DNA from: Pedobacter puniceum
GTDB taxonomy: Bacteria; Bacteroidota; Bacteroidia; Sphingobacteriales; Sphingobacteriaceae
NCBI RefSeq assembly: GCF_009674685.1
Contig: NZ_WKJI01000002.1
Span: 1,026,400 to 1,090,399, forward strand
Direction: 5' to 3'
Length of the DNA: 64,000 bases
The notes under the pieces were generated by a model. It made no database searches, was not told the DNA's origin, and saw only the letters and a list, made by a program, of their open reading frames with translations. This document shows positions 53,145 through 63,300 of the stretch, one piece after another. Numbering within the stretch: the first letter of the stretch is position 1; every line of letters begins with the position of its first letter. The translations under genes were made by a program, and so were the position numbers.

Positions 53145-54365
53145 TTAATCTTCATCGCTTCCGGGTAAGCTTCCGCTGCCGTGGTAAGCATTTTTTCTAA
53201 TGACTGGTACTTTTAGATGCTTGTATAAATCATCTAAATGTAACAAACTGCCATTGGTTAAGTTGCCTAATAAAACAATAACAATGTCTTTTTTAAGATC
53301 TCTTACGTAGATGTGTCTAAATCCATGCCACCATCCGGTATGGTAAACAACTTTTTCGCCTTTATCGCCATCAAAAATTCTCCAACCATAGCCGTAGTTA
53401 AAATGACCGTTAACAGGTGTATTTCTGCCGGTATAGGCAGAGTCTAAACTTTCTTTACTTAATAATCTGCCAGTTTTTAAGGCATTATCATACAGAACTA
53501 AATCATGAATGGTGCTGTATATGCCTTTATCGCCAACTGGGCCATCTAAGAAATTTTGCACAACCGAGTAGCGCCAGGTACGGTCATGCCCAACAACATC
53601 TACCGGAATTTTATCATAAACGGCTTTAGAATATACGTGGGTATTTTTCATCCCGGCAGGTTTAAAAATATTTTCCATCATGTAATCGGCATAACTCATG
53701 CCTGTAACTTTTTCTATGATGGCACCTAGAACCATGTAGTTAGAATTGTTATAATGGAACCGATTATCGGGTTTGGTGTAAGGGTTAGGTTTGCGTTCTG
53801 CAATAATATTCATGACCTCATCATTAGTGAGACCTTTCTTCATATCTCTTTTTTCTTTACGCCAGATATCATCAATAAAATAAACATAATTCATCATGCC
53901 GCTTCTGTGGGTAAGTAATAACTTTATGTTGATGCCCTCATAAGGGAAGTTTGGATAAAACTTTTTTACATCATCAGTTAAAGAAAGTTTTCCTTGTTCT
54001 ATCAACTGCATGATGGCTACGCCAGTAAAAGTTTTGGTTACAGAAGCCAATTCAAAAACAGAATTTATTTTTAAGCTGTCGCGATGAAGGTAATCTGCCC
54101 AACCTAAAGATTTCTGAAATATGATTTTTCCTTTTTTAGCTACCAGTATATTTCCGTTAAAACCAGAGCGTTTATGAAGTCTTTGAGCAAACTCGGCAAT
54201 ATATTTATCTTCTTTTTTTTCGTCGTAAACTAAAAGAAGGCTATCAGTTTTATCATCATCTATAGTTCTAACTTTAGGGTTTTTGTCCTTGTTTTCTGTG
54301 TTAGAAGAGCAGGAAGAGCATAAAATAGCGCAAATAGAGGCTATGAAAAAGCTACGTTGTATCAT
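53145..54365 (-). CDS. Serine hydrolase lipoprotein (class C beta-lactamase family)
   Basis: A 406-residue protein with a lipoprotein signal (SICAILCSSCSSN). The serine-hydrolase core has the nucleophile motif SVTK (in ELASVTKTFTGVA), the YxN motif in HYNNSNYMVLG, and a C-terminal HTGW in place of KTG. These features fit the penicillin-binding-protein/esterase/class C family. It may be a DD-peptidase, esterase or peptidase; beta-lactamase activity is unproven. A final acidic tail (GSGSLPGSDED) is present. The gene stands alone. Confidence 0.9.
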   Translation of the reverse strand: MIQRSFFIASICAILCSSCSSNTENKDKNPKVRTIDDDKTDSLLLVYDEKKEDKYIAEFAQRLHKRSGFNGNILVAKKGKIIFQKSLGWADYLHRDSLKINSVFELASVTKTFTGVAIMQLIEQGKLSLTDDVKKFYPNFPYEGINIKLLLTHRSGMMNYVYFIDDIWRKEKRDMKKGLTNDEVMNIIAERKPNPYTKPDNRFHYNNSNYMVLGAIIEKVTGMSYADYMMENIFKPAGMKNTHVYSKAVYDKIPVDVVGHDRTWRYSVVQNFLDGPVGDKGIYSTIHDLVLYDNALKTGRLLSKESLDSAYTGRNTPVNGHFNYGYGWRIFDGDKGEKVVYHTGWWHGFRHIYVRDLKKDIVIVLLGNLTNGSLLHLDDLYKHLKVPVIRKNAYHGSGSLPGSDED

Positions 54366-54490
54366 CTAAAAAAAATATGGTTCGCAATTGTAAACGAGGG
54401 AAAATTAGAAATTATATAAAAGAAAACAGAAATGAGTTTTAAACATTCGGCTATTTGTTTGTTTATATCATATAAAACGGACAAAAATTA

Positions 54491-54498
54491 TAAATTTG
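54491..54498 (+). promoter_or_regulatory. Putative -7 promoter box for fumC
   Basis: TAAATTTG fits TAnnTTTG, 26 bases before the fumC ATG. Confidence 0.45.
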
Positions 54499-54524
54499 AA
54501 GGCATTTAAAAATTAATTAGCGAA

Positions 54525-55922
54525 ATGGAATACAGAATAGAACATGATACCATGGGCGAAGTTAAAGTTCCGGCAGATAAATACTGGGGAGCACAAACAG
54601 AACGCTCAAGAAACAATTTCAAAATTGGTCCAGAGGCATCCATGCCTAAAGAAATAATTTATGCTTTTGCCTATTTAAAAAAGGCAGCAGCAATGGCTAA
54701 TTGCGATTTAGGCGTACTTTCTACAGAGAAGAGAGATTTAATTGCAAAAGCTTGCGAAGAAATTTTAGAAGGTAAATTGGATGATCAGTTTCCATTGGTG
54801 ATTTGGCAAACAGGTTCTGGTACACAGTCTAACATGAATGCTAATGAAGTAATTGCTTACAGAGCGCATGTTATCAATGGTGGTTCTTTAAATGATGATA
54901 AAAAAGTGTTGCATCCTAATGATGATGTAAATAAATCACAATCATCTAATGATACTTTCCCAACAGCTATGCACATTGCTGCTTATAAGCAAGTGGTAGA
55001 AGTTACTTTACCAGGCTTAGAGCTTTTAAAAGCTACTTTGGTAAAAAAATCACAAGATTTTGCAGAAATTGTAAAAACCGGTCGCACCCATTTTATGGAT
55101 GCTACACCTTTAACCTTAGGGCAAGAATTTTCTGGCTATGCGCAACAACTAACCAACAGTATTAAAGCCATTAAACAAGCTTTAGAAGCAGTAAAAGAGT
55201 TGGCTTTAGGTGGTACAGCAGTTGGTACAGGTTTAAATACACCAAAAGGTTATGATGTTTTAGTGGCTAAACATATTGCAGATTTAACAGGTTTACCATT
55301 TGTAACAGCACCTAATAAATTTGAAGCTTTAGCAGCACATGATGCTATGGTAGAATTATCAGGAGCATTAAAAAGAGCGGCAGTTTCTTTAATGAAGATA
55401 GGTAATGATGTTAGAATGTTAAGTTCTGGTCCAAGATGCGGCATTGGCGAAATCATTATCCCAGATAACGAGCCAGGTTCTTCTATTATGCCAGGTAAAG
55501 TAAACCCTACGCAACCAGAGGCTTTAACAATGGTTTGTGCACAAGTTATAGGTAATGATGTAGCCGTTTCTTTTGGAGGCTCAAATGGGCATTTCGAGCT
55601 TAACGTTTTCAAACCTGTAATTGCGGCTAATGTATTGCAATCTGCCCGTTTAATTGGTGATGCTTGCGTATCTTTCAATAACAACTGTGCCGTAGGTATA
55701 GAGCCTAACTTACCAGAAATTAAGAAGCATTTAGAAAACTCTTTAATGTTGGTAACTGCTTTAAACCCGCATATTGGTTATGAAAATGCTGCCAAAATTG
55801 CCAAAAAAGCACATAAAGAAAATAAAACATTACGTGAAGCTGCTGTAGAGCTTGGTTTGTTAACCAGCGAACAGTTTACAGAGTGGGTAAAGCCAGAAGA
55901 TATGGTGGGCTCGTTTAAATAG
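54525..55922 (+). CDS. fumC: Class II fumarate hydratase
   Basis: A 465-residue tetrameric, iron-free fumarase of the citric acid cycle. Conserved segments are [33 protein letters not shown], and the signature loop [15 protein letters not shown] with its catalytic serine. [16 protein letters not shown] separates fumarases from aspartases and argininosuccinate lyases. Length is normal. A terminator hairpin follows, so the downstream lipoprotein gene may have separate or read-through expression. Confidence 0.96.
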   Translation: MEYRIEHDTMGEVKVPADKYWGAQTERSRNNFKIGPEASMPKEIIYAFAYLKKAAAMANCDLGVLSTEKRDLIAKACEEILEGKLDDQFPLVIWQTGSGTQSNMNANEVIAYRAHVINGGSLNDDKKVLHPNDDVNKSQSSNDTFPTAMHIAAYKQVVEVTLPGLELLKATLVKKSQDFAEIVKTGRTHFMDATPLTLGQEFSGYAQQLTNSIKAIKQALEAVKELALGGTAVGTGLNTPKGYDVLVAKHIADLTGLPFVTAPNKFEALAAHDAMVELSGALKRAAVSLMKIGNDVRMLSSGPRCGIGEIIIPDNEPGSSIMPGKVNPTQPEALTMVCAQVIGNDVAVSFGGSNGHFELNVFKPVIAANVLQSARLIGDACVSFNNNCAVGIEPNLPEIKKHLENSLMLVTALNPHIGYENAAKIAKKAHKENKTLREAAVELGLLTSEQFTEWVKPEDMVGSFK

Positions 55923-55942
55923 TTACATAAGTAATTTCATAC

Positions 55943-55973
55943 AGCAGAGGTTTGAAAAAGCCTCTGCTTTTAT
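55943..55973 (+). terminator. Intrinsic terminator of fumC
   Basis: Stem AGCAGAGG/CCTCTGCT followed by a short T run, about 20 bases after the fumC stop. Confidence 0.85.
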
Positions 55974-55988
55974 AAAAAGTACAAATAC

Positions 55989-56522
55989 ATGCTAAATTTT
56001 ACGGTTGGGTTTTTTAATGAGATGATGATAAGATATCATAAATCCAAACTACTTTATGCCGTATTTTTTATTTCTCTACAAGCATGTTCTTTTAATGAGC
56101 AAGTACCTAGTACAGGAGATGCTTTTTTACAAGGAACTTGGACAGAAGATAGCATCCCGCTTAAAAACCAATTGGTTAATTACGAGCAATATCAATTTAA
56201 ATTTACTTGCGATTCTTTTTATCTCCAGATTAACACACACTCTAAAGTGAATTTATATGGCGGCGAGTGTTATAATACCGATACTTGGAGCGAGTATGTA
56301 AAAGGAACATACACTGTTGTAGCTGATACTTTGAAACTTAACGGTGCGTTTGTAACTCAAGACTATAAATATAAACCCGAGAATAGTTGTTATCGCTTTG
56401 GTAAGTTTGAATATGATTTTTTGATGCAGAAAAAGCATCAGGATACCCTGCAAATTAAAAGCAAATTACAAACCTTACCACACTTAATAGTTCTTAAAGA
56501 AAGAACTTCTTGTAAATTATAA
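55989..56522 (+). CDS. Small lipoprotein of unknown function
   Basis: A protein of up to 177 residues. The lipoprotein signal (LLYAVFFISLQACSFNE) suggests the true start may be the ATG at 56022 or 56025, since the 55989 start puts a long extension before the hydrophobic segment. The mature part is a beta-rich, lipocalin-like size with FLQGTWTEDSIP, the pattern YQFKFTCDSFYLQINT, VKGTYTVVADTLKLNG and three further cysteines. I do not recognise its function. It sits 66 bases after fumC and 11 bases before the phosphatase gene. Confidence 0.78.
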   Translation: MLNFTVGFFNEMMIRYHKSKLLYAVFFISLQACSFNEQVPSTGDAFLQGTWTEDSIPLKNQLVNYEQYQFKFTCDSFYLQINTHSKVNLYGGECYNTDTWSEYVKGTYTVVADTLKLNGAFVTQDYKYKPENSCYRFGKFEYDFLMQKKHQDTLQIKSKLQTLPHLIVLKERTSCKL

Positions 56523-56533
56523 CTAAAGCTTTT

Positions 56534-56971
56534 ATGAAAATTTTAATGGTTTGTTTAGGCAATATCTGCAGATCGCCTTTAGCCCATGGCGTGATGGAAC
56601 ATCTGGTAAAACAAAAAGGTTTAAACTGGAAAATAGACTCGGCCGGTACAGGTTCTTGGCATATTGGTCATCAGCCAGATAGACGTTCTATTGCTGTAGC
56701 CAAAGCAAACGGCATTGATATCACCAACCAAAGAGCAAGGCAGTTTAGCTCGGCTGATTTTAATGATTTTGATCTTATTTTGGTGATGGATAAACAAAAC
56801 TACCGTGATGTTATCGCACAAGCCAAAACACCTGTACAAGAGGAAAAAGTAAAGCTCTTTATTCCTGATGGTTTTGTACCAGACCCTTATTATAACGACG
56901 AAGAATTTCTACCTGTTTTTGATATGGTTTACACACAATGTGAAAAACTTTTGCAAGAATTAAGTAAGTAA
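56534..56971 (+). CDS. Low-molecular-weight protein-tyrosine phosphatase
   Basis: A 145-residue phosphatase. The P-loop is Cys7-x5-Arg13-Ser (VCLGNICRSPLA), and the general acid lies in the C-terminal VPDPYYNDEEF. IDSAGTGSWHIGHQPD and HRRARQF-like ITNQRARQFS are also conserved. In bacteria these enzymes often dephosphorylate tyrosine kinases that control exopolysaccharide export, or act as arsenate reductases. No kinase or wzc gene is nearby, so the client is unknown. It is preceded by the lipoprotein gene on the same strand. Confidence 0.94.
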   Translation: MKILMVCLGNICRSPLAHGVMEHLVKQKGLNWKIDSAGTGSWHIGHQPDRRSIAVAKANGIDITNQRARQFSSADFNDFDLILVMDKQNYRDVIAQAKTPVQEEKVKLFIPDGFVPDPYYNDEEFLPVFDMVYTQCEKLLQELSK

Positions 56972-57002
56972 AAGCTTTAGCATTGTAAAAAATAGCGTTT
57001 TA

Positions 57003-57422
57003 ATGAAAAATCTCATTTTACTATTATTCTTATTTGCAGGCTTACAAGTTTTTGCTCAAAAACAAGAGAAAGACATCAAATACTTTTATTATTATCTTAA
57101 CCAAGATGAAAGCTTTATGTCTTATTTAAAGGCTAGAAAAGAATTTGAAAGTAAAAAGGTAGACTTTAAACTCCCAGTTTCTAAGGAAGCCGTTAAAGAA
57201 CTAGAGGCTAACGAGACTAAAATCTTAAAAAACGAAAAAAGCTACGCCGAGTTTCTAAATAAATATGGCATGAAAAACGGTGGCGATTATGCTAAAATCT
57301 GGTTTAATCAGCTAAATGCGCTTAAGACCTTCATCAAGAAAAACCCAGAATTTTATAAACTCACACCAGCAGAAAGACAAAATATCATAGATAAATGGTA
57401 TTTCTCTGATGTATTGAAGTAA
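57003..57422 (+). CDS. Secreted helical protein of unknown function
   Basis: A 139-residue protein with a clear signal peptide ending in QVFAQ. The mature part is almost entirely helical and charged (YFYYYLNQDESFMSYLKARKEFE, then KEAVKELEANETKILKNEKSY), with an aromatic-rich C-terminal half (YAKIWFNQLNALKTFI, KWYFSDVLK). No cysteines and no known motif are visible. I do not recognise a family. It is 31 bases after the phosphatase gene and 55 bases before hisS. Confidence 0.75.
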   Translation: MKNLILLLFLFAGLQVFAQKQEKDIKYFYYYLNQDESFMSYLKARKEFESKKVDFKLPVSKEAVKELEANETKILKNEKSYAEFLNKYGMKNGGDYAKIWFNQLNALKTFIKKNPEFYKLTPAERQNIIDKWYFSDVLK

Positions 57423-57465
57423 AACAACATCGGCTTAAGCCTGTACTTTCCTAAAGCTTTTTTTC

Positions 57466-57473
57466 TATTTTTG
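57466..57473 (+). promoter_or_regulatory. Putative -7 promoter box for hisS, possibly leaderless
   Basis: TATTTTTG fits TAnnTTTG. The hisS ATG begins only four bases after it, so transcription starting at the usual distance would begin at or very near the start codon. Confidence 0.5.
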
Positions 57474-57477
57474 CCGC

Positions 57478-58860
57478 ATGGCAAGTATTAAAGCATCCAT
57501 CCCAAAAGGTACAAGAGATTTTGGTCCGGTAGAAATGATTCGTAGAAACCACATCTACGATACCATTAAAAGCGTTTTCAAAAAGTTTGGCTACCAAGAA
57601 ATACAAACGCCAACGATGGAAAACTTAGATACTTTAACCGGTAAGTATGGCGATGAAGGCGATAAATTGATTTTCAAAATCCTGAATAGTGGAGATTATA
57701 TGCTTAAAGCGGATGGCTTAAAGCAAAAAGGCGAGGAGTTATCATCTAAAAACTTACTACCACTAATCTCAGAAAAAGCCTTGCGTTATGATTTAACCGT
57801 ACCATTTGCCAGATATGTGGTGATGCATCAAAACGAAATAGCTTTTCCTTTTAAAAGATTCCAGATACAGCCCGTATGGCGAGCAGATAGGCCTCAAAAA
57901 GGCCGTTATCGCGAGTTTTACCAATGTGATGCCGATGTGGTAGGCTCAAACTCTTTACTTAATGAAGCAGAGTTTATTTGCATTTACGATGAAGCTTTAA
58001 GCAAGCTAGGTTTAACAGATTTCACCATCAAAATCAATAACCGAAAAATTTTAACCGGCATTGCAGAGCTTATTGGTAAACCGTCGCAAATTGTAGATTT
58101 AACAGTTGCTATAGATAAACTAGATAAAATTGGCTTAGAAGGGGTAGAAAAAGAGCTTTTAAGCAAAGGCTTTACAGCCGATGATTTACAAACGCTTAAA
58201 CCTGTCATATTATTAGCCGGAACTAACGAAGAAAAATTAGCACAATTAGATACCATTTTAAAAACATCTGAAAATAGCTTAAAAGGTATTTCAGAAATAA
58301 GAGAAGTGTTTGATTACTTAGCTAGTTTTAAGCTTAACAAAGCTAAAATAGAACTCGATTTAACCTTAGCCCGTGGTTTAAACTATTATACAGGCTGCAT
58401 TTTTGAGGTTAAAACCAACGAAGTTACTATGGGCTCTATTGGTGGTGGTGGCAGGTATGATGATCTTACCGGGATGTTTGGTTTGCAAAACCTTACCGGT
58501 GCAGGTATCTCTTTTGGTGCCGATAGAATTTATGATGTTTTAGAAGAATTAAACCTTTTCCCTCATACAACGCAAGAAAGTACCAAAGTTTTGATATGTG
58601 TTTTTGGTAAAGAAGAAGAAAAATACGCTTTACCACTTTTGGCGTCTTTAAGAGCACAGCATATTCATACAGAGCTTTACCCATTTGGGGCAAAAATTAA
58701 AAAGCAAATGCAATATGCTAATGACAAAAACATCCCCTATGTTATTGTTATTGGTAGCGATGAAATGCAAAGCGGAAAGTTAACTTTTAAAAACATGCAA
58801 AGCGGTACGCAAGACAAGTTAAGCATTGATGAAATAATAGAAAAACTAATGATTTCCTAA
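57478..58860 (+). CDS. hisS: Histidyl-tRNA synthetase
   Basis: A 460-residue class II synthetase that charges tRNA-His. Motif 2 is in GRYREFYQCDADVVG, the histidine-specific A and B motifs are LARGLNYYTGCIFEV and GSIGGGGRYDDLTGMFG, and motif 3 lies in GAGISFGADRIYDVLEEL. The C-terminal anticodon-binding domain (TKVLICVFGKEEEKYALPLL) is complete. It carries a -7-like box almost touching the ATG. Confidence 0.96.
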   Translation: MASIKASIPKGTRDFGPVEMIRRNHIYDTIKSVFKKFGYQEIQTPTMENLDTLTGKYGDEGDKLIFKILNSGDYMLKADGLKQKGEELSSKNLLPLISEKALRYDLTVPFARYVVMHQNEIAFPFKRFQIQPVWRADRPQKGRYREFYQCDADVVGSNSLLNEAEFICIYDEALSKLGLTDFTIKINNRKILTGIAELIGKPSQIVDLTVAIDKLDKIGLEGVEKELLSKGFTADDLQTLKPVILLAGTNEEKLAQLDTILKTSENSLKGISEIREVFDYLASFKLNKAKIELDLTLARGLNYYTGCIFEVKTNEVTMGSIGGGGRYDDLTGMFGLQNLTGAGISFGADRIYDVLEELNLFPHTTQESTKVLICVFGKEEEKYALPLLASLRAQHIHTELYPFGAKIKKQMQYANDKNIPYVIVIGSDEMQSGKLTFKNMQSGTQDKLSIDEIIEKLMIS

Positions 58861-59019
58861 GATTTACTATCTACAGTGATTAGATTAAAGTGTTAGGATA
58901 TACCTAATTTAAGGGAGAAAGCCCTTTAGTATTTTGATTAAAATCGTAGCATAAAATATCGCTTATTAAAGTGATATTTTAAAGTTTTATTCTACTGATA
59001 ATCAAAATAATAAAGATTA

Positions 59020-60234
59020 ATGGGGTTGTTTAGTTCAGTTTTAATCATTGTTTCTGTATTAAGTTTAGTAAAGGTTTCTATCCTATTACTGAGAAAAGGG
59101 AGCGATAAAAGAGCTAATTCTTTACTATCAGTTTTCTTTTTCATTGTTTTTTTATATTCACTTCAAGGTTTTGTTATTGAGGCTGGTTATTTAAAGGATT
59201 TACCCTGGTTTTACATTTGGCCACTACCAATTTATGCCTTAATGCATGTGGTTATATTCTTCTATTTTAACTCCATATTAGATAAAAGTATTACTTGGAA
59301 GGCATCATATACACTCCTTTTTATTCCTTTTCTTTTAGCAATAGCTGATGTTTTCTTATTTTATTTAAAACCAGATACAGAAAAAATAGCCATCATAAAC
59401 GATGCTATTTTAAATCCGGCAGATAGATTTGAAAAGCAATATGGCCTATTTGCTTTAAAAGAGCATTTTTTAATGCGCTCCGCCATAGCACTTTTAACGA
59501 TATGCTTATTATGGTTTAAGCTACCCTTTTTCTTGAAATCTTCAATTAATAAAGAAACTAATAACTGGTTGTCTGCTTTTTTAGCTTTACTTTCTGTTGT
59601 TATAGGTTTAACCCTTGTTCTTTCTGTAGAAAAGTGCTTTCCAGAAGAAATATTAGTCTCAACTCATTCTTACACGGTGCTAATGAGTTTTATGTTTATG
59701 AGTTCTTTCTTTTTGGTTATACTTCCATTTTATTTTCCAATCGCCTTTTTAAATTTCTCAAGTCCATTCTCATCGCCTGATGATATCAAGCGCAATAAAC
59801 TATCTAAATTTTCCGATGGTAAAATAATTGAAGAAGAAAAAGAGAAATATGGTTTACATGTAGAATGGTACAATAGCTCATTAAAAAAGGTAGAAGTTGA
59901 GCGACTTTATTTGTCTCCAAAGTTTGATATAACCATACTAGCTAGTTATTTAGAAGCTCCTGTACATCATTTGTCTTATTTCTTTAATCACCACTATGGA
60001 ATAAGTTTTTCTAGCTATAGAAATAATCTAAGAATGCAATATGCGGTGAAATTGATAGAAGAAGGCTTTTTAGTGAAAAGTACCATAGAAGCATTAGCTT
60101 CTGAGTGTGGTTTCGCAAGTAGAAGTGCTTTTAGTAAAACTTTCAAAGCAATTGTAGGACAAAATCCAAAGGATTATTTTTTAGAAGTTCAAAATAGATT
60201 TTTAATCAGCAAAGAAGAATTTAATCCCATTTAG
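59020..60234 (+). CDS. Membrane-anchored AraC-family transcription regulator
   Basis: A 404-residue protein. The N-terminal ~245 residues hold seven predicted transmembrane helices, with short loops and no enzyme motif. A soluble C-terminal AraC/XylS-type domain follows (about 295-395), with two helix-turn-helix parts: DITILASYLEAPVHHLSYFFN and STIEALASECGFASRSAFSKTFKAIVGQNPKDY. This 7TM-plus-AraC layout is frequent in Bacteroidota and suggests membrane sensing coupled directly to DNA binding. Its target may include the adhesin gene that starts 111 bases downstream; that is inference from position only. Confidence 0.88.
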   Translation: MGLFSSVLIIVSVLSLVKVSILLLRKGSDKRANSLLSVFFFIVFLYSLQGFVIEAGYLKDLPWFYIWPLPIYALMHVVIFFYFNSILDKSITWKASYTLLFIPFLLAIADVFLFYLKPDTEKIAIINDAILNPADRFEKQYGLFALKEHFLMRSAIALLTICLLWFKLPFFLKSSINKETNNWLSAFLALLSVVIGLTLVLSVEKCFPEEILVSTHSYTVLMSFMFMSSFFLVILPFYFPIAFLNFSSPFSSPDDIKRNKLSKFSDGKIIEEEKEKYGLHVEWYNSSLKKVEVERLYLSPKFDITILASYLEAPVHHLSYFFNHHYGISFSSYRNNLRMQYAVKLIEEGFLVKSTIEALASECGFASRSAFSKTFKAIVGQNPKDYFLEVQNRFLISKEEFNPI

Positions 60235-60345
60235 TTATTGCAATAGAACTTTGTGTTTAAATATCATTTTAGCACAAACGAAGCAATTAAAGGTGCCATC
60301 TTCAGTACAACGTTAAAATAACTTTACCCTTTCAAATAAATCATT

Positions 60346-63300
60346 ATGTCTTTAAAGTTTGTAAATATTATTAAGAAATTACTAATTATTACGGTATTCA
60401 TATTAACTTCCGGTAACGTATTTTCTCAAACAGCCACTCAAGCTAATATAGCAGGTAGTACCGCTATAACTCCAGTTGATAAAGGAATAAGAACCGTAAT
60501 AGATAATAGTATTACGGTTTTAAGTAATGGTACCATAAGCGGAGCTAAGGTTATTATATCTGGAGGGTATATCTCAGGTTCTACAGGAGATATTTTAAGT
60601 GTTATTGGAACGCTACCATCTGGTATAACGCAATCTTACAATAATACAACCGGTGTAATGTCTTTGACAGGTGTTGCTAATGCAAGTACTTGGCAAACAG
60701 TTCTCAGAAATGTAGCAATTACATCTACATCTGCTAGTTGTTATCCAGAGCAAAGGCTTATTACCTTTTCTTTAGGGGATAAGTTTTACAATCCTTTAAC
60801 CCAACATTGGTATGAGGCAAGTACAACCAGTTCAAATTGGGCAACAGCAAAAGCTAACGCTGCAAGTTCTACTTTTTTTGGGAAAGTGGGTTATTTAGCA
60901 ACCTTGACATCACAAGCTGAGAATAATTTTATTTGGAAATTAATGAGTAGTGATGCATGGGTTGGGGGTTCAGATGATTATTTAGAAATCAATAAAGCTT
61001 TAGGAAGAAATGTTTTTAGTTCTCAAGGGACTTCTTACAACGCTGCAAGTACTACCGAAACTGAAGGTAAATATTATTGGGTAACAGGTCCAGAGGCTGG
61101 AACTAGAATAAGTAATGGTAATAGTGTTAATGGTGTATCTAGTGTTAATGGGGCCTTTATTAATTGGGCTAGTGGAGAGCCTAATAATTCAGGATCCGAG
61201 CATTATATACAGTTATATTCAGCAAATAATGGTCTATGGAATGATTTACCAAATGGATCTTCTCTAAGAAGTGTTATAGAGTATGGAGGTTCAGCTTTAG
61301 ACGATAATTCTAGCATTACTATTTTTACAAAAGAGCTATTAGTTTCTGGCTCTGCAAGCGGAAGAATTACAGGTGGTGGTAGTGTTTGTTCTGGAACAAA
61401 TTCAACAACTTTAACCTTAACAGGATATTCTGGTACTGTTGTGAGATGGGAAAGCTCTGCGGATAATTTTTACACAGCTGGGGTACCTATATCAAACACT
61501 TCGCCAAATTTGACTGTTTCAAACTTAACTCAGACTACCTATTACAGGGCGGTTGTTAATACTGGAACAGGTTGTACAGCTTTACCAACTGGAAGTGTTG
61601 CTATAAATGTAACTACAGCTATAGGTGGTAATATTTCAGCACTGAACAATAGTATATGTATAGGTGGTGTAGTCAATCTTACATTATCTGGAGAAGAAGG
61701 TAATATCATCAGGTGGGAAAGAAAACTATCAACTGCATCTACATGGACTTCTTTAACAGGAACCTCAAATAGTTTTACAGAAAGTTTAAGTGAAGCTGGA
61801 AGTTACCTATATAGAGCTGTAGTTCAAATACCAGGTTGTGGTAGTGCCGTAACATCTGCAGAATATCCTATTACGGTTACTTCTGGAACACCTCCTGTTG
61901 GTGGAAGCCTAAATTCATTATCTTCTAGTACTGGGAATTTTTCAGGAACTTTAACCCTAACAGGTAATTCAGGTACAATAATTAAATGGCAGTCATCAAC
62001 CAGTAATGGTTTAATATGGACCGATATCAACCATACATTAACCACATATAATTTTACTGGAGTAAATTCTACAACTTTATTTAGGGTATTATTACAAAAC
62101 GGTACTTGTGGAACCGCCTACAGTTCCGTTGGTACTGTTACTATTAAAACAGCACCTCTTATTTCGAGTCCAGCAAACGTTACAAAAACTTTCGGAGACG
62201 CAGCATATACTCTAACGGCGCCAAGCTCAAACAGTACAGGAGCCTTTACCTATACAAGTAGTAATACATCCGTTGCAACAATAGCAGGAAATACAGTAAC
62301 CATAGTTGGTGCAGGTACAACAACTATCACGGCAACTCAGGCAGAGGATAACAATTATACCTCGGGCTCAGTAACCAGCACCTTAACAGTTTCAAAAGTA
62401 AATCCAACTATAGGAAGTTTTGCTAATGTGAATAAGACTTTCGGAGACGCAGCATATACTCTAACAGCACCAACAAGTAACAGTAGTGGAGCGTTTACTT
62501 ACAGCAGTAGTAATACATCCGTTGCAACAATAGCAGGAAATACAGTAACCATAGTTGGTGCAGGTACAACAACTATCACGGCAACTCAGGCAGAGGATAA
62601 CAATTATACCTCGGGCTCAGTAACCAGCACCTTAACAGTTTCAAAAGCAAATCCAACTATAGGAAGTTTTGCTAATGTGAATAAGACTTTTGGAGACGCA
62701 GCATATACTATAACAGCACCAAGCTCAAACAGTACGGGAGCATTTACTTATACAAGTAGTGATGCATCAGTCGCCACTGTTTCGGGAAATACAGTAACCA
62801 TAGTTGGTGCAGGTACATCCACCATTACAGCAACTCAAGCAGCTACTACTAACTATAATAGTGGAACAGCGACAAGCACTTTAACAGTTTCAAAAATAAA
62901 TCCAACAATTGGCGCTTTTGCAAATATTGCTAAAAATTTTGGCGATGCATCCTTTAGTTTAACAGCACCAAGCTCAAACAGTACAGGAGCATTTACTTAT
63001 ACAAGTAGTGATGCATCAGTCGCCACTGTTTCAGGAAATACAGTAACTATAGTTGGTGCAGGAACAGCAACTATAACAGCAACACAGGCAGCCACAACTA
63101 ATTACAATTCAGGGACAGCAACCAGTACATTAACGGTAAACAGTATAAATCCAACACTAGGTGCATTTGCAAATGTGAATAAGACTTTTGGCGATGCATC
63201 CTTTAGTTTAACAGCACCAACAAGTAACAGTAGCGGAGCATTTACTTACAGTAGTAGCAATACAGCAGTAGCAACAGTATCAGGAAATACGGTAACTATT

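Noticed and set aside
55250..55684. 144-codon minus-strand frame inside fumC
   Set aside because: It is antisense to the strongly conserved fumarase core; no promoter, start context or domain supports it.
61824..62045. 73-codon minus-strand frame inside the adhesin
   Set aside because: It is antisense to the in-frame Ig-like region and has low-complexity composition; a shadow.
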